A stretch of DNA of 64,000 bases from Bog-473 sp963770645. GTDB lineage: Bacteria; Actinomycetota; Acidimicrobiia; Acidimicrobiales; RAAP-2. Shown piece after piece: positions 33,108 through 42,094 of the stretch. The position numbers and the translations under genes were made by a program. The stretch is taken from contig CAVYQL010000005.1 of the NCBI GenBank assembly GCA_963770645.1, forward strand, positions 248,001 to 312,000, written 5' to 3'. The notes under the pieces are model-generated. The model had not been told where the DNA came from and made no database searches. It saw nothing but the letters and a program-made list of their open reading frames with translations. The stretch's first letter is position 1; every line of letters begins with the position of its first letter.

Positions 33108-34437
33108 AGGCTCGCGGGCACGAGCGGCCGAGGGGCCGACGGCGCACGGCGTGGTCCGGGGCGCGGTCCCGACCATCCTCCACATCGACATGGACGCGTT
33201 CTTTGCGTCGGTCGAGGTGCTCGACGACCCCTCGCTGGCCGGCAAGCCCGTCATCGTGGGCGGCGCGGGCGCCCGTGGGGTGGTCGCCTCGTGCACCTAC
33301 GAGGCCCGCGCCTTCGGCGTGCACTCGGCCATGCCGTCGATACGGGCCCGTCAGCTCTGCCCCGACGCGATCTTCCTCTCGGGCCGCCACAGCCGCTACG
33401 CCGAGGTGAGCGCGCTCCTGCTCGCGATCCTGCGCGACATCACCCCAAAGGTGGAGCCGATCGGCCTCGACGAGGCCTTCATGGACGTGGCGGGGGCGGT
33501 CCGTCTGTTCGGGCCGCCGGACCGCATCGCGCACGACCTGCGCGAGCGGGTGTTCGCCGAGCTTGGACTCGGCTGCGCGGTCGGCGTCGGGCGCTCGAAG
33601 ATGATCGCCAAGCTGGCCTCGCGCGCCGCCAAGCCGCGGGCCAGCCGGGCCGGGCTCGATCCCGGTCCCGGCGTGGTGCTGGTGGCGCCTGCCGAGGAGC
33701 TGGCCTTCCTGCACGCCCACGACGTCGAGGCGCTCTGGGGCGTCGGCCCGGCGACCGCGGCGCGCCTGCACGGTTTGGGTGTACGCACCGTCGGCGAACT
33801 GGCCGCGCTGCCAGCCGACACGTTGGTGCGCCGTCTCGGCAAGGCGAGCGGTGCCCACCTGGCCGCGCTGGCGCACGGCGAAGACCCCGATCCGGTGAAC
33901 CCCAACCGGCCCAACAAGTCCATCGGGCACGAGGAGACCTTCAGTCAGGACCTGGTGGACACCGCCGAGCTCGAGCGCCACGTGCTGCGCATGGCCGAGT
34001 CGGTGGCCACCTTGTTGCGCGGTGAATCGAGCGCGGCACGGACCGTGACGGTCAAGGTCAAGTTCAAGGACTTCTCCACGCAGACGCGGTCGCACACGAT
34101 GGGGCGCCCCATCGCTAGCGGAGGCGCCATCGGGTTGGTCGCAGCGGCGTTGTTGGCGAGCATCGACCCCGGCGAGGGCGTCCGTCTGCTCGGGGTGAGT
34201 GCGTCCGGGCTGAGCGCGGGTGGCGCCGACCAACTCTCCTTCGACCTGGGCGACGGTCTCGAGGAGGCCAACGAGAGCGCGACGGCGGTCGAGCAGTCCT
34301 GGCACCACGTCACCGCCGCGGTGGACGCGATCCGCACCCGCTTCGGGCGCAGCGCGGTGGGCTCGGCCGCCATGGTCACCGACGAAGGAGTGCAGGTGCC
34401 GGCCCGGCGCGACGCGCCCTGGGGCCCAGACGTCTGA
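33100..34437 (+). CDS. dinB: DNA polymerase IV (Y family)
   Basis: A 445-residue translesion polymerase. Metal-binding acids are Asp30 in HIDMDAFFASVE and Asp124/Glu125 in GLDEAF; the little-finger domain follows (IGHEETFSQDLVD, TVTVKVKFKDFSTQTRS). Near the C-terminus QLSFDL resembles the sliding-clamp peptide. Start GTG 33100 gives a 20-residue N-terminal extension over the usual polymerase; a later in-frame GTG is possible. Position downstream of the LexA-controlled LysM gene suggests SOS induction by read-through; I see no LexA box directly before it. Confidence 0.93.
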   Translation: MAEGSRARAAEGPTAHGVVRGAVPTILHIDMDAFFASVEVLDDPSLAGKPVIVGGAGARGVVASCTYEARAFGVHSAMPSIRARQLCPDAIFLSGRHSRYAEVSALLLAILRDITPKVEPIGLDEAFMDVAGAVRLFGPPDRIAHDLRERVFAELGLGCAVGVGRSKMIAKLASRAAKPRASRAGLDPGPGVVLVAPAEELAFLHAHDVEALWGVGPATAARLHGLGVRTVGELAALPADTLVRRLGKASGAHLAALAHGEDPDPVNPNRPNKSIGHEETFSQDLVDTAELERHVLRMAESVATLLRGESSAARTVTVKVKFKDFSTQTRSHTMGRPIASGGAIGLVAAALLASIDPGEGVRLLGVSASGLSAGGADQLSFDLGDGLEEANESATAVEQSWHHVTAAVDAIRTRFGRSAVGSAAMVTDEGVQVPARRDAPWGPDV

Positions 34438-34445
34438 GCAGACGT
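34430..34445. terminator. Short hairpin at the dinB stop
   Basis: ACGTCT-GAGC-AGACGT forms a perfect 6-bp stem with a 4-nt loop that includes the dinB stop codon, between convergent genes. No U-tract follows; terminator role is a guess. Confidence 0.35.
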
Positions 34446-34485
34446 GGGGCGACCCGGCGTCGAACAAGACGTCGAAGCGGGAGCG

Positions 34486-35622
34486 CTACGAGGGGCCGCC
34501 CGGCCACCAGCGGAGCCAGTAGCCGTGCGGATGGGTGTCGGCCAGGCGCACCGGATCGGCGCCCGGTGCCACGTGCACCAGGGTGGTGGCGAGATCGGGC
34601 CCGTGGCGGGGCACGGGCGAGGGCGGCGTCGGGAGGCCCGGCGTCTCGAAGGGCGTCTCGCAGTAGAGGTGATGGACGGCGCGGTGCCGCGCCAGGGCGC
34701 GCACCCGCTCGGCCAGGGCACGCTGTTGGGCCTCGTCGAGGTAGGCGGCCACCCAGGAATGGAAGACGACGAGCGGGTTGTCCCCCGGGATGGAGGCGGC
34801 CACGACTTCTAGATCCTGGACCATGTCGCCTTGGACGAGCCGCGGCGGGTTCGGCGTGCCACGCACGTTGTCGAGCGCCGCCCGCAGGCGCCCGAAGCGC
34901 AGCGGGTTGTCCGGCCACTGGCAGGCCAGCAGCCACCGTGCGTCGTCGTCGGAGCTCGGGTCGAGAGGCGAGAGGTCGAGGCCGACCCGCTCGGCCATGG
35001 CCGGCAGGCGGAGCTCAGGCAGGCTGGTGAGGTCGTCGCGGGCGTCGCACGCGAGCTGCACGGCTGAGCCAGGGGTGCCCGCAGTGAGCGTGGCGTCGCC
35101 GGTGGCGGCGCGGTAGGTGTAGGCGTACTCGTCGAAGAGCAGGTTCAAGCCGGCTGAGGTGCCGAGGTCGAGCAGCGACAGTGGCACGTCCCAGCCGTAG
35201 AGGGACGCGATATGGCAGAGGCCAGGGAGCAGCCCGGTGCAGCGGCCGACTTCGTTGGTCTGCGTGCTGCGCGTGGCGACCAGCTCCTCGAGCTCACTGC
35301 GGTGCACCGCGCAGAAGTCTTTGAACGCGCCGGCGGGGTCGGCCCCGGCTGGTGCGGGGTTGTCCTCCGCACCGAGCACGGCGCGCACCGTGTCGTAGTA
35401 GCCGGCGAGCGGGTGCACCGCGCCGGAGAGAAGCAGGTGGTGCACCGCGGCCAGCAAGATAAGCGGCCGGCGCTGGGGGAGGGGAGCCCCATCGAGGATT
35501 GACAGCACGTCAACGTCGCCGGCCAGGCCCCGGCAGATAGCGGCATACGTGGTGCCGCCGTCGCGCTCGGCCACCGCGGCAAAGCCGCGGAAGTGATCGG
35601 CCAGCGGCTGCTCGACCAGCAT
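34486..35622 (-). CDS. DUF2332 family protein
   Basis: The 378-residue protein matches the actinobacterial DUF2332 family (LLDLGTSAGLNLLFDEYAY, LLACQWPDN, FHSWVAAYLD). The glycine motif near LDLGTSAGLNL resembles a SAM-binding loop, so a methyltransferase-like fold is possible, but no activity is known to me. Start ATG 35622 lies 4 bp after the sortase stop; a longer frame upstream runs into the sortase gene. Confidence 0.8.
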   Translation of the reverse strand: MLVEQPLADHFRGFAAVAERDGGTTYAAICRGLAGDVDVLSILDGAPLPQRRPLILLAAVHHLLLSGAVHPLAGYYDTVRAVLGAEDNPAPAGADPAGAFKDFCAVHRSELEELVATRSTQTNEVGRCTGLLPGLCHIASLYGWDVPLSLLDLGTSAGLNLLFDEYAYTYRAATGDATLTAGTPGSAVQLACDARDDLTSLPELRLPAMAERVGLDLSPLDPSSDDDARWLLACQWPDNPLRFGRLRAALDNVRGTPNPPRLVQGDMVQDLEVVAASIPGDNPLVVFHSWVAAYLDEAQQRALAERVRALARHRAVHHLYCETPFETPGLPTPPSPVPRHGPDLATTLVHVAPGADPVRLADTHPHGYWLRWWPGGPS

Positions 35623-35626
35623 CGGA

Positions 35627-36541
35627 TCAGTAACTCGCTGGGAGCAGCGGGCTGACGGCGCCGAAGAAGAACCAGAGCAGCACCAGGCCGACGAGCGCAC
35701 CCCCGCCGTAGATGTACCAGCGTTTGCGGCGGAACCGCGAGGCGGCGAGGAAGACGCCCACGCCCACCGCGACCGCGAGGAGGCCCCAGAACAGCGTGCC
35801 CGCCAACTCGACGTTGGAGTCGCCCGCCAGGCTCTCGCTCTGGGGGTCGGCGTGGCGCGCGAGGCGCGGAAGACCCGAGTTCTGGAACAATTGGGAGTGG
35901 GCGAGCTTGGCCTGCACGATGAGCCGGGTCGACGCGCTGAAGCGCGGATTGCACGTCGTGAGGGTGAGGATGTTGGCCGAGACCGGGTTGATCACGTTGG
36001 TGTCGCTCGGCGACACCACGATGCTCTTGAAGGCGTCGTAGACGAAGACGCCCTGGAGTGTGGTCAAGACGATCGGATCGCCGCTCTTGACTGAGTCGAG
36101 GTTGTAGAACGGGTGGCCGTAGGTCGTGCGGTGTCCGGCGACGGCCGCGTTACCGGCTTGACCGGGAATCGCCGTGCCGATGTAGTGGCCGGGTCCCTCA
36201 CGCAGGTCTGGTGTGTTCGTGCCTTCGACGACGACCTGGTTGATGCCGATCACCGGGATCCGGATGTCGCCGATGGGCTCGCCCTCGGCCGGAGCGACCG
36301 TGTGTGGCGCGGTGATCGGGGGCCCCGTCGGGAGCTTGTCGAGCGCCACCGCCTCGGCCAGCGCGTGGCGGACCTCCGCGCTGTTGGTCTCGTTCTGGAG
36401 TTGGCTGCGCAGCCCGGCCTGGGTATGGGATTCCACAATCGACGTACCCCAGATCTGGTAGGCCGTGAACAAGAGCACCAACACGCCGGCCCCGATGAGG
36501 ACCCGTCCGATGATGTCGACGATCCGGCGCAGTGGTGACAC
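35627..36541 (-). CDS. Class E sortase
   Basis: The 304-residue transpeptidase has an N-terminal membrane helix (about 9-28), the catalytic His in AGHRTTYG, the catalytic Cys in LTTCNPRFSASTRLIV with the Arg seven residues on, and two C-terminal membrane helices (about 243-263 and 275-295). Class E enzymes attach proteins with an LAxTG-type signal to peptidoglycan or make pili. It sits between an L,D-transpeptidase and a DUF2332 gene in one direction. No obvious sorting-signal substrate was seen in the window. Confidence 0.88.
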   Translation of the reverse strand: MSPLRRIVDIIGRVLIGAGVLVLLFTAYQIWGTSIVESHTQAGLRSQLQNETNSAEVRHALAEAVALDKLPTGPPITAPHTVAPAEGEPIGDIRIPVIGINQVVVEGTNTPDLREGPGHYIGTAIPGQAGNAAVAGHRTTYGHPFYNLDSVKSGDPIVLTTLQGVFVYDAFKSIVVSPSDTNVINPVSANILTLTTCNPRFSASTRLIVQAKLAHSQLFQNSGLPRLARHADPQSESLAGDSNVELAGTLFWGLLAVAVGVGVFLAASRFRRKRWYIYGGGALVGLVLLWFFFGAVSPLLPASY

Positions 36542-36590
36542 CGGGAGGAAAGATTAGGGCGGCGCCCGGCCGAGACCGGCTCGCCGGCGC

Positions 36591-37715
36591 CTAGGCCTGG
36601 ACGGTGACCAGGGTCCCGAGCGGGGTGAGCGGGAAGACCACAGCGGCGTTGGCTATCGGCATCTCGACGCAACCGTCGCTCTGGGGGAAGCCATACGACG
36701 CGCGTGGGAAGCCGTGCAGCGCGTCACCGCCGTTGAAGTAGCTGACCCAGGGGATCCCCGGGTCCACGTAGTGGGAGCCGTCGGGGTTGGTGCCACTCAT
36801 GGTCGTCACGGTGTAGCGCGCATACACGGGGAATGTGCCGTTCTCGGTGGTCGCGCCCGGCACACCCGTATTGACCGGCGTGCTGTAGACGGGGCTCCCG
36901 TTCTCATAGACGGTGGCGCTCTCGGGCAGGGACTGGCTCACGAGCACGTAGTCCCACGGCTGCGCGTTGCCCGTGCCGCTCTGCACATCGGAGAGAAGGT
37001 CCGTCCACACCTCGGGGCCGGCGATGCCGTCGGTCTTGAGTCCGTTCTGGTTCTCGAAGTTCATGACCGCACCCTGGGTGATGACGTTGCTGACGCCCGG
37101 TGTCCAGAGTGTCTCGAGCGAGAGGGGCTGGTTGGGCCAGCGCCAGCTGAACGAGCCGACCTGGTTGTTGCCCTCTTGGGTAGGGGAGGTGAGAGGGGAG
37201 GCTGGCGTGAAGGTCAGCGGGAGGTAACCCAACTCGGCCAGGAGCTGCTGGAGCCGCAGGATGGAGCCGGGCGCCACCGTGAACTGTGAGGTGAGGGTCT
37301 GGGCCATGTGCTGACCACGCGAGCCAATGATCCCGCTGTCACCGCCGGGAACGGTGATCGTCTCGGTCGCACCTGGGACCAGCGGCCCGGAAGCCTGGTA
37401 CTCGAGCAACGACGGGGACAGCGCGACCCAGGCACCGTCCACCGGCGGGCTCAGGGTCGGCATCGGGCTGTTGGGCGCCAGGTCGGTCGAGAATTGGACG
37501 GTGAGGGTGGAGCCCGCGGCGACGTTGGTACCCGTCGGCGACACCGAGGTGACGCGCAGCGCAGGGGGCGGGGCCGTGGAGGTGGCGGCAGCCTGGTTGT
37601 CGAGGTGGTCCACCGTGAGGAACCCGCCGGCGGCCACGACGAGGACGACCGCGCAGACGACGACGATCACCCAGACCCGTCGACCCTTCGGTTGGCGCGC
37701 GTGTTCCCCAGCCAT
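36591..37715 (-). CDS. L,D-transpeptidase (YkuD family)
   Basis: The 374-residue enzyme makes 3-3 peptidoglycan cross-links. An N-terminal membrane anchor (about 14-36), an Ig-like domain (about 50-135), a peptidoglycan-binding-like segment (LRLQQLLAELGYLPL ... MNFENQNGLKTDGIAGP) and the YkuD domain follow. The catalytic motif is visible as HGFPRASYGFPQSDGC, with the nucleophile in SDGC. ATG 37715 is preceded by TAGAAT at 10 nt on the reverse strand. It is 49 bp from the sortase gene, forming a wall-modifying pair. Confidence 0.9.
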   Translation of the reverse strand: MAGEHARQPKGRRVWVIVVVCAVVLVVAAGGFLTVDHLDNQAAATSTAPPPALRVTSVSPTGTNVAAGSTLTVQFSTDLAPNSPMPTLSPPVDGAWVALSPSLLEYQASGPLVPGATETITVPGGDSGIIGSRGQHMAQTLTSQFTVAPGSILRLQQLLAELGYLPLTFTPASPLTSPTQEGNNQVGSFSWRWPNQPLSLETLWTPGVSNVITQGAVMNFENQNGLKTDGIAGPEVWTDLLSDVQSGTGNAQPWDYVLVSQSLPESATVYENGSPVYSTPVNTGVPGATTENGTFPVYARYTVTTMSGTNPDGSHYVDPGIPWVSYFNGGDALHGFPRASYGFPQSDGCVEMPIANAAVVFPLTPLGTLVTVQA

Positions 37716-37759
37716 GGCAGCGTGGATTCTACAGGGGTCCACCAGCTCTGAATGCTCAC

Positions 37760-40114
37760 TTACAGGCCTAATTCGGCGCGAATTGCGCCGCCGATGGCCG
37801 AGAGCCGTCCCGCGTCGGTGACCTTGGCCCCGTTGGACTCCCGGACGTAGAACGCGTCAACCACCATTTCGCCCAGGGTGGAGACCCGGGCCGAGACCAC
37901 GTCGAGGTCCTCTTCGAAGAGGGCCAGGGTGATCCGGTGCAAGAGCCCGATCTCGTCGGGGGCACGGACCTCGAAGACGGTCGCCTTCTCGGAGGCCTCG
38001 ATGTCGACGCTGACGTCGCTCCCGGGCAGGTGCGCGGCCGAGCCGCGCCGGCGGGGGTAGACCCGTTCGCGCTCGGAGAGCAGCTCGCCGATAGCGACCC
38101 GGTCCGCCAGCACGGCGGACAGGTCCTCGCGCAGCTTGGCCGTGTCCGGCCATGTCCCGCGCGCGACCTCCACGGTGAAGACCTCCACGGCTACCCCTTC
38201 TTCGCCGCTCACGTTGGCCGCCCGCACGTTCATGCCGTTCAACGCGAGGGCGCCGGCCACGGAGGAGAAGAGACCCCGCCGGTCTGGTGCCGCCACGATG
38301 ACGTGGGGAGGTTGCAGCGACACCGAGGGAAGGCCGGTCTGGCGCACCTCCTCCATCAGCTCCCGGTTGGCGCTGACGATCCGGTCCGGCCCGGCCGGTT
38401 CGGCCTCACCCAGCAGCACGCGGTCGGTCCGTGCCACGAGATCCGCCACGAGGCCGGCCTTCCAGGCGCCCCAGGCGGACGGCCCGGTGGCGCGGCTGTC
38501 GGCCTCGGTCAGCGCGGCCAGCAGATGCAGCGTCGTGCGGTTGCCTGCCGCCCGCGCCACACGGGCGATGGTGGTGGGGTCGTCGAGATCGCGCCGCGTG
38601 GCCGTGTCGGGGAGCAGCAGGTGATGGCGCACGAGGTCGACCAGCACCTCCACGTCGTCGGGCGAAAAGCCCATGCGCGTGGCGATGCGGTCGACCACCT
38701 CGATGCCGACCGTGGTGTGGTCACCCGGGAACCCCTTGCCGATGTCGTGCAAGAGCGCGCCGATCAACAACAGGTCGGGACGCTCGACGGTGTCTGTCAG
38801 CTCGGCGGCCAGTGCGGCTGCCTCGAGGAGGTGCCTGTCGACGGTGTACGTGTGATAGGCGTTGCGCTGGGGCTTGTTGCGTACCGCCGCCCACTCGGGG
38901 ATCAGGCGGACGAGCAGCCCGTGTTGGTCGAGTGTTTCGATCTTGTCGACGGCGGCTCGGCCGAGACCGAGTAAGTCGACCAACGACGCACGTGTTCGTT
39001 CTGTCCAGGGGTCGCCGGGCGGCGGCATGCGGTCGGCCAGACGGTGCAGCGAGCCCCGGGCGATCGGGTGGTCGAGCTCGGCCGCCGTGGCGGCCAATCG
39101 CAGCGGCAACGAAGCGTCGTCGGACACGGGCGCGGTCGGCGTCAAGGCGATCTCCCCCTCGACGAGCACCATGTCGGGGCCGAGGTCGGCCGTCGTGCGG
39201 GCGGCGTCTGCTTCGGGCGCACCACGGCGAAAGCGCCGCCGCGGTGGCGGTGTGGGGTCCCACAGACGACGCCGGCGCCAGACGTCGTCACAGACCCAGG
39301 CGATCTGGCGACCCGCTGTGGACACGGCGAGCATGAGCGCGTCGGCGTCAGCGAACCCGAGTGCCCCGGCTACTTGGTCCTGGTCTTGCAAAAGGAGCTT
39401 GTCGTGCTCGCGGCGCGCCATGCGGTGCAACTCCACCCGCACGTCGGTCAGCAACGCGGCCGCGTTCTCGAGCGAGGCCAAGTCCGCATAGTCGGCGAGC
39501 AACGGCGCATAGGCGGAGATGGCGCGCAGCACGTTCAGATCGCGCAAGCCGCCATGGCTCTCCTTCAAGTCGGGCTCCAGTAGGAATGCGACATCGCCGG
39601 CGGTGGCACGCCGCTCGGCCATCTGGATCTCGAGCATGGGGAGGTACTTGGTGCCGAGCCGCGCCCGCCAGGCGGCCCGGGCCTTCTCGATGAGCGGCTC
39701 CGCGAGTTTCGGCTCGCCCCAGACCATGCGGCCGTCGAGGAGCCCGAGCGCGACACGCAGGTCCTCGGTGGCGGCGTGGAGGACCTCGGAGGGGCGTCGC
39801 ACGGAGTGGTCGAGGTGCACCCCCTCGTCCCAGACCGGGTACCAGATGCCGTCGGCGACCGCCCGGATGTCCCGCCGGCCATTGTGAACGAGGACCACGT
39901 CGAGGTCGCTGTAGGGGCAAAGTGAGCTGCGCCCGTAGCCACCGACGGCCACGAGGGCCAAGTGCCGCCTGTTGTCGCCGGCGGCCCGATCGGCCAAGCC
40001 TGCGAGCCAGGCGTCGGCCTCGGCGGCGTATCGCCGGCAGAATTCCTCGCCCTTCAGGCCTGGTTCCTCGAGGAGGCGGCTTCGCCGGTCACGTAGTGAC
40101 GTATCAGCGGCCAT
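37760..40114 (-). CDS. glnD: Bifunctional PII uridylyltransferase/uridylyl-removing enzyme
   Basis: GlnD senses glutamine and modifies the PII protein. The 784-residue protein has the nucleotidyltransferase domain (GGYGRSSLCPYSDLDVVL), an HD hydrolase domain (LLHDIGKGFPGDH, HHLLLPD) and two ACT domains at the C-terminus. The start ATG 40114 follows TACGTT (40121-40126 on the complement) at 6 nt. The -10 of the divergent gene at 40138 overlaps it by 2 bp. Length is shorter than the E. coli enzyme (about 890), as is usual in actinobacteria. Confidence 0.94.
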   Translation of the reverse strand: MAADTSLRDRRSRLLEEPGLKGEEFCRRYAAEADAWLAGLADRAAGDNRRHLALVAVGGYGRSSLCPYSDLDVVLVHNGRRDIRAVADGIWYPVWDEGVHLDHSVRRPSEVLHAATEDLRVALGLLDGRMVWGEPKLAEPLIEKARAAWRARLGTKYLPMLEIQMAERRATAGDVAFLLEPDLKESHGGLRDLNVLRAISAYAPLLADYADLASLENAAALLTDVRVELHRMARREHDKLLLQDQDQVAGALGFADADALMLAVSTAGRQIAWVCDDVWRRRRLWDPTPPPRRRFRRGAPEADAARTTADLGPDMVLVEGEIALTPTAPVSDDASLPLRLAATAAELDHPIARGSLHRLADRMPPPGDPWTERTRASLVDLLGLGRAAVDKIETLDQHGLLVRLIPEWAAVRNKPQRNAYHTYTVDRHLLEAAALAAELTDTVERPDLLLIGALLHDIGKGFPGDHTTVGIEVVDRIATRMGFSPDDVEVLVDLVRHHLLLPDTATRRDLDDPTTIARVARAAGNRTTLHLLAALTEADSRATGPSAWGAWKAGLVADLVARTDRVLLGEAEPAGPDRIVSANRELMEEVRQTGLPSVSLQPPHVIVAAPDRRGLFSSVAGALALNGMNVRAANVSGEEGVAVEVFTVEVARGTWPDTAKLREDLSAVLADRVAIGELLSERERVYPRRRGSAAHLPGSDVSVDIEASEKATVFEVRAPDEIGLLHRITLALFEEDLDVVSARVSTLGEMVVDAFYVRESNGAKVTDAGRLSAIGGAIRAELGL

Positions 40115-40137
40115 GGCGGGAACGTAGCATTGGGTCT

Positions 40138-40347
40138 GTGAGCAAAGACGTGGAAAGCAGGAGCGACCGGACGCCAATGACCTTCAGGCACGCTGTCGGT
40201 ATGACGGTGCTCGCAGTCGTCGGCATCCTCGTCGCCTATTGGATATTCAGGGTTCTGGCGGGGGTCTTCATCTTCTTCGGCGAGGTAGCCCTGGTTGTCG
40301 TCTTGATCGCGGCCGTGTTCTGGTTGGTGTCCCGCCTCCGGCGCTAG
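40138..40347 (+). CDS. Small membrane protein
   Basis: The 69-residue product starts at GTG 40138 and has two hydrophobic helices (about 20-40 and 44-64) ending in a basic tail VSRLRR. No Shine-Dalgarno; TAGCAT (40125-40130) ends 7 nt before the start. The function is unknown. It is the last gene before the tRNA-Cys and the accessory region. Confidence 0.65.
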   Translation: MSKDVESRSDRTPMTFRHAVGMTVLAVVGILVAYWIFRVLAGVFIFFGEVALVVVLIAAVFWLVSRLRR

Positions 40348-40440
40348 CACGGAGAGGTCCCAGCCCGTCCCAGTCGGGCCATTCATCCGAGCATGGTCAG
40401 CCCGGCCGTTAGGCTGGCGGCCCGCTCATGACGAGTGCGC

Positions 40441-40512
40441 GGCGGCGTGGCCGAGTGGTTTAGGCAGGGGCCTGCAAAGCCCCGTACGGCGGTTCGATTC
40501 CGCCCGCCGCCT
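40441..40512 (+). tRNA. tRNA-Cys (GCA)
   Basis: The acceptor arm GGCGGCG (40441-40447) pairs with CGCCGCC (40505-40511), with T at 40512 as discriminator. The anticodon GCA is at 40474-40476 between GGGGC and GCCCC stem arms. The T arm GGCGG-TTCGATT-CCGCC is perfect (40488-40504). CCA is not encoded. An integrase remnant begins right at its 3' side, so this gene is the likely attachment site of the island to the right. Confidence 0.95.
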
Positions 40513-40948
40513 CTTTTCGTTCGTCCTGTTGAGGGGATGATTCTGCTGACGGCTGGTTCCAAGCCTGTTTGCTCCATACCACACCCATGCCACAGCACCG
40601 AGGCAATTCTGTGGACTCCGGCGGAGGGTTCGGCGGTTTGGCGGCAATGATCACGTCGTCGAGATAGTCGGCGATCTCCCTGCTGCGTTCAGCCGTGGCG
40701 TGTTGATAGCGCAGGGCCGCCGCGTGCGACGAGTGGCCGATGGTCGCCATCAGCTCGCTCAGCGTGACGTTTGGGTTTCTCGCGATCACCGTCGCGGCGT
40801 GGTGGCGGAGGTCGTGCGGGCGCACACCCTCAATCCCAACGGCGCTGCATGCGGCCTTCCAGGCGTGTGAGAGATCCTGGCGCCGGAGCGGCAGGCCGGT
40901 GGCCGGCCGGCTTCGGATTTGGGGCGCGTGAGGACACGTCCCAACTGC
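40460..40948 (-). pseudogene. Tyrosine recombinase (integrase), C-terminal remnant
   Basis: The reverse strand encodes RPHDLRHHAATVIARNPNV, then LSELMATIGHSSHAAALRYQHA, i.e. the HxLRH box, the GHSS histidine and the catalytic tyrosine of phage-type integrases. The frame runs back to a stop at 40949-40951, preserving only about 100 residues of the catalytic domain (PATGLPLRRQDLSHAWKAAC upstream); the N-terminal core-binding domain and the first catalytic Arg are missing. The frame's 3' end enters the tRNA-Cys gene. It is a decayed integrase that faces its tRNA target, typical for integrative elements. Confidence 0.8.
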
Positions 40949-40949
40949 T

Positions 40950-41425
40950 TACTCCCAAGGTTCAGGGAGTGGCCGTACTCGGCTGGAGCCACCGTTTCGG
41001 TGGAGGGTGGACCAACCTGGCAATGGTGGCCGATACCCACGCAATACACCAGCCTGCAAAAACGAAGAGACGTCATGTGTGGTCGAGGAGTTTCCAAAAG
41101 CTGCCGCACGAACCGCAAGGATGACCCCCCACGCAAGAAAGCAGGCGATCGAATATGTCCAGTAATTCCGGGTGCCTCATGTCGTACTCCGTATGCGTGA
41201 GGACCGAACGAGCCTATGCAAATCCTCGACCCGTCAGCACGAGGATTCTCCTCCCGACTCTCCGCATACGGGCGAAATTACCCATCGACACCTGATCCCG
41301 CCCTGTCGATGAGTTCCACGGCTGGACTCGCCCACTCCCGGCAGCGTCGTACGGCACCATCGGGGACTCATTGGCAGCGGTGACTATCGTTCCGGAAAGG
41401 CGAGCTGAAGATTGAGAGGTGGCCA
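40950..41425. other. Gene-free stretch after the integrase remnant
   Basis: I see no convincing gene, RNA or repeat in these 476 bases. Base composition is visibly less GC-rich than the flanking chromosome. It may hold decayed integrase N-terminal sequence. Confidence 0.4.
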
Positions 41426-41806
41426 ATGGTGACGGTGCACAACCTTGATCACGAATCGGTTGCCAAGATGATCCAATTGGACCTTGCGAGCCTGGACCGA
41501 GAACCGGAAAGTCCCATCGGGGACTTTCCGTTCCACGGATGCACAGGTGGTGTCGCTGCCTTTAAGGGCCAACCACCTTGGGAGTTCCACGGCCTAGGCG
41601 ACGAGCTTCTTTTCATCTTGGCGGGCGAGTCGGAACTTTCAGTGCTCGGGAAGGACAGTCGTTCAGTTTTGACCCTTTCGGCGGGCCATCTTGCGCTTGT
41701 TCCGAGGGGTCATTGGCACTCCAACAACGCACCCGGCGGAGTAACGATGCTTTGGATCACTCCCAGCGAAGGTAATGAGCACTCCTGGGACGAGCCGAGC
41801 GTCTGA
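41426..41806 (+). CDS. Cupin-domain protein
   Basis: The 126-residue protein forms a single cupin fold: motif 1 around FHGLGDELLFILAGESEL and motif 2 around LVPRGHWHSNN. Metal ligands would be His in motif 1, Glu, and His in GHWH. Its substrate is unknown; relatives include small regulatory or dioxygenase-like cupins. ATG 41426 has a weak purine run (GAGAGGTGG) upstream. It stands alone in the accessory region. Confidence 0.7.
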   Translation: MVTVHNLDHESVAKMIQLDLASLDREPESPIGDFPFHGCTGGVAAFKGQPPWEFHGLGDELLFILAGESELSVLGKDSRSVLTLSAGHLALVPRGHWHSNNAPGGVTMLWITPSEGNEHSWDEPSV

Positions 41807-42086
41807 GAGCTTTGGATCGGGTCCGGAGGATCGTCGGGCGTCCAGGTGTTCCTCCGCCCCGGCGATGCACTGGGGCAGTCTGGCAGCTGAAGTGGGCTAG
41901 GAAAGCCCCAGTGACAGACGGTTTATGGATCGGGCTGCCGCCGCACGATGCCGTCGGAAGCGTGTCTAGTTCCGTCCGACAAGGCAGAACTCGATTCCCT
42001 CCGGGTCTGCCATCACAGCAATTGACCATTCTTCAAAGCTGTGTTGATCCAAGGCTGTCCCACCGAGCTGCTCCACGAATGCAATT

Positions 42087-42094
42087 GAGGTCGC
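42087..42094 (+). repeat. Left target-site duplication of the IS256-family element
   Basis: GAGGTCGC (ninth base G also shared) directly repeats at 43525-43532. Confidence 0.8.
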
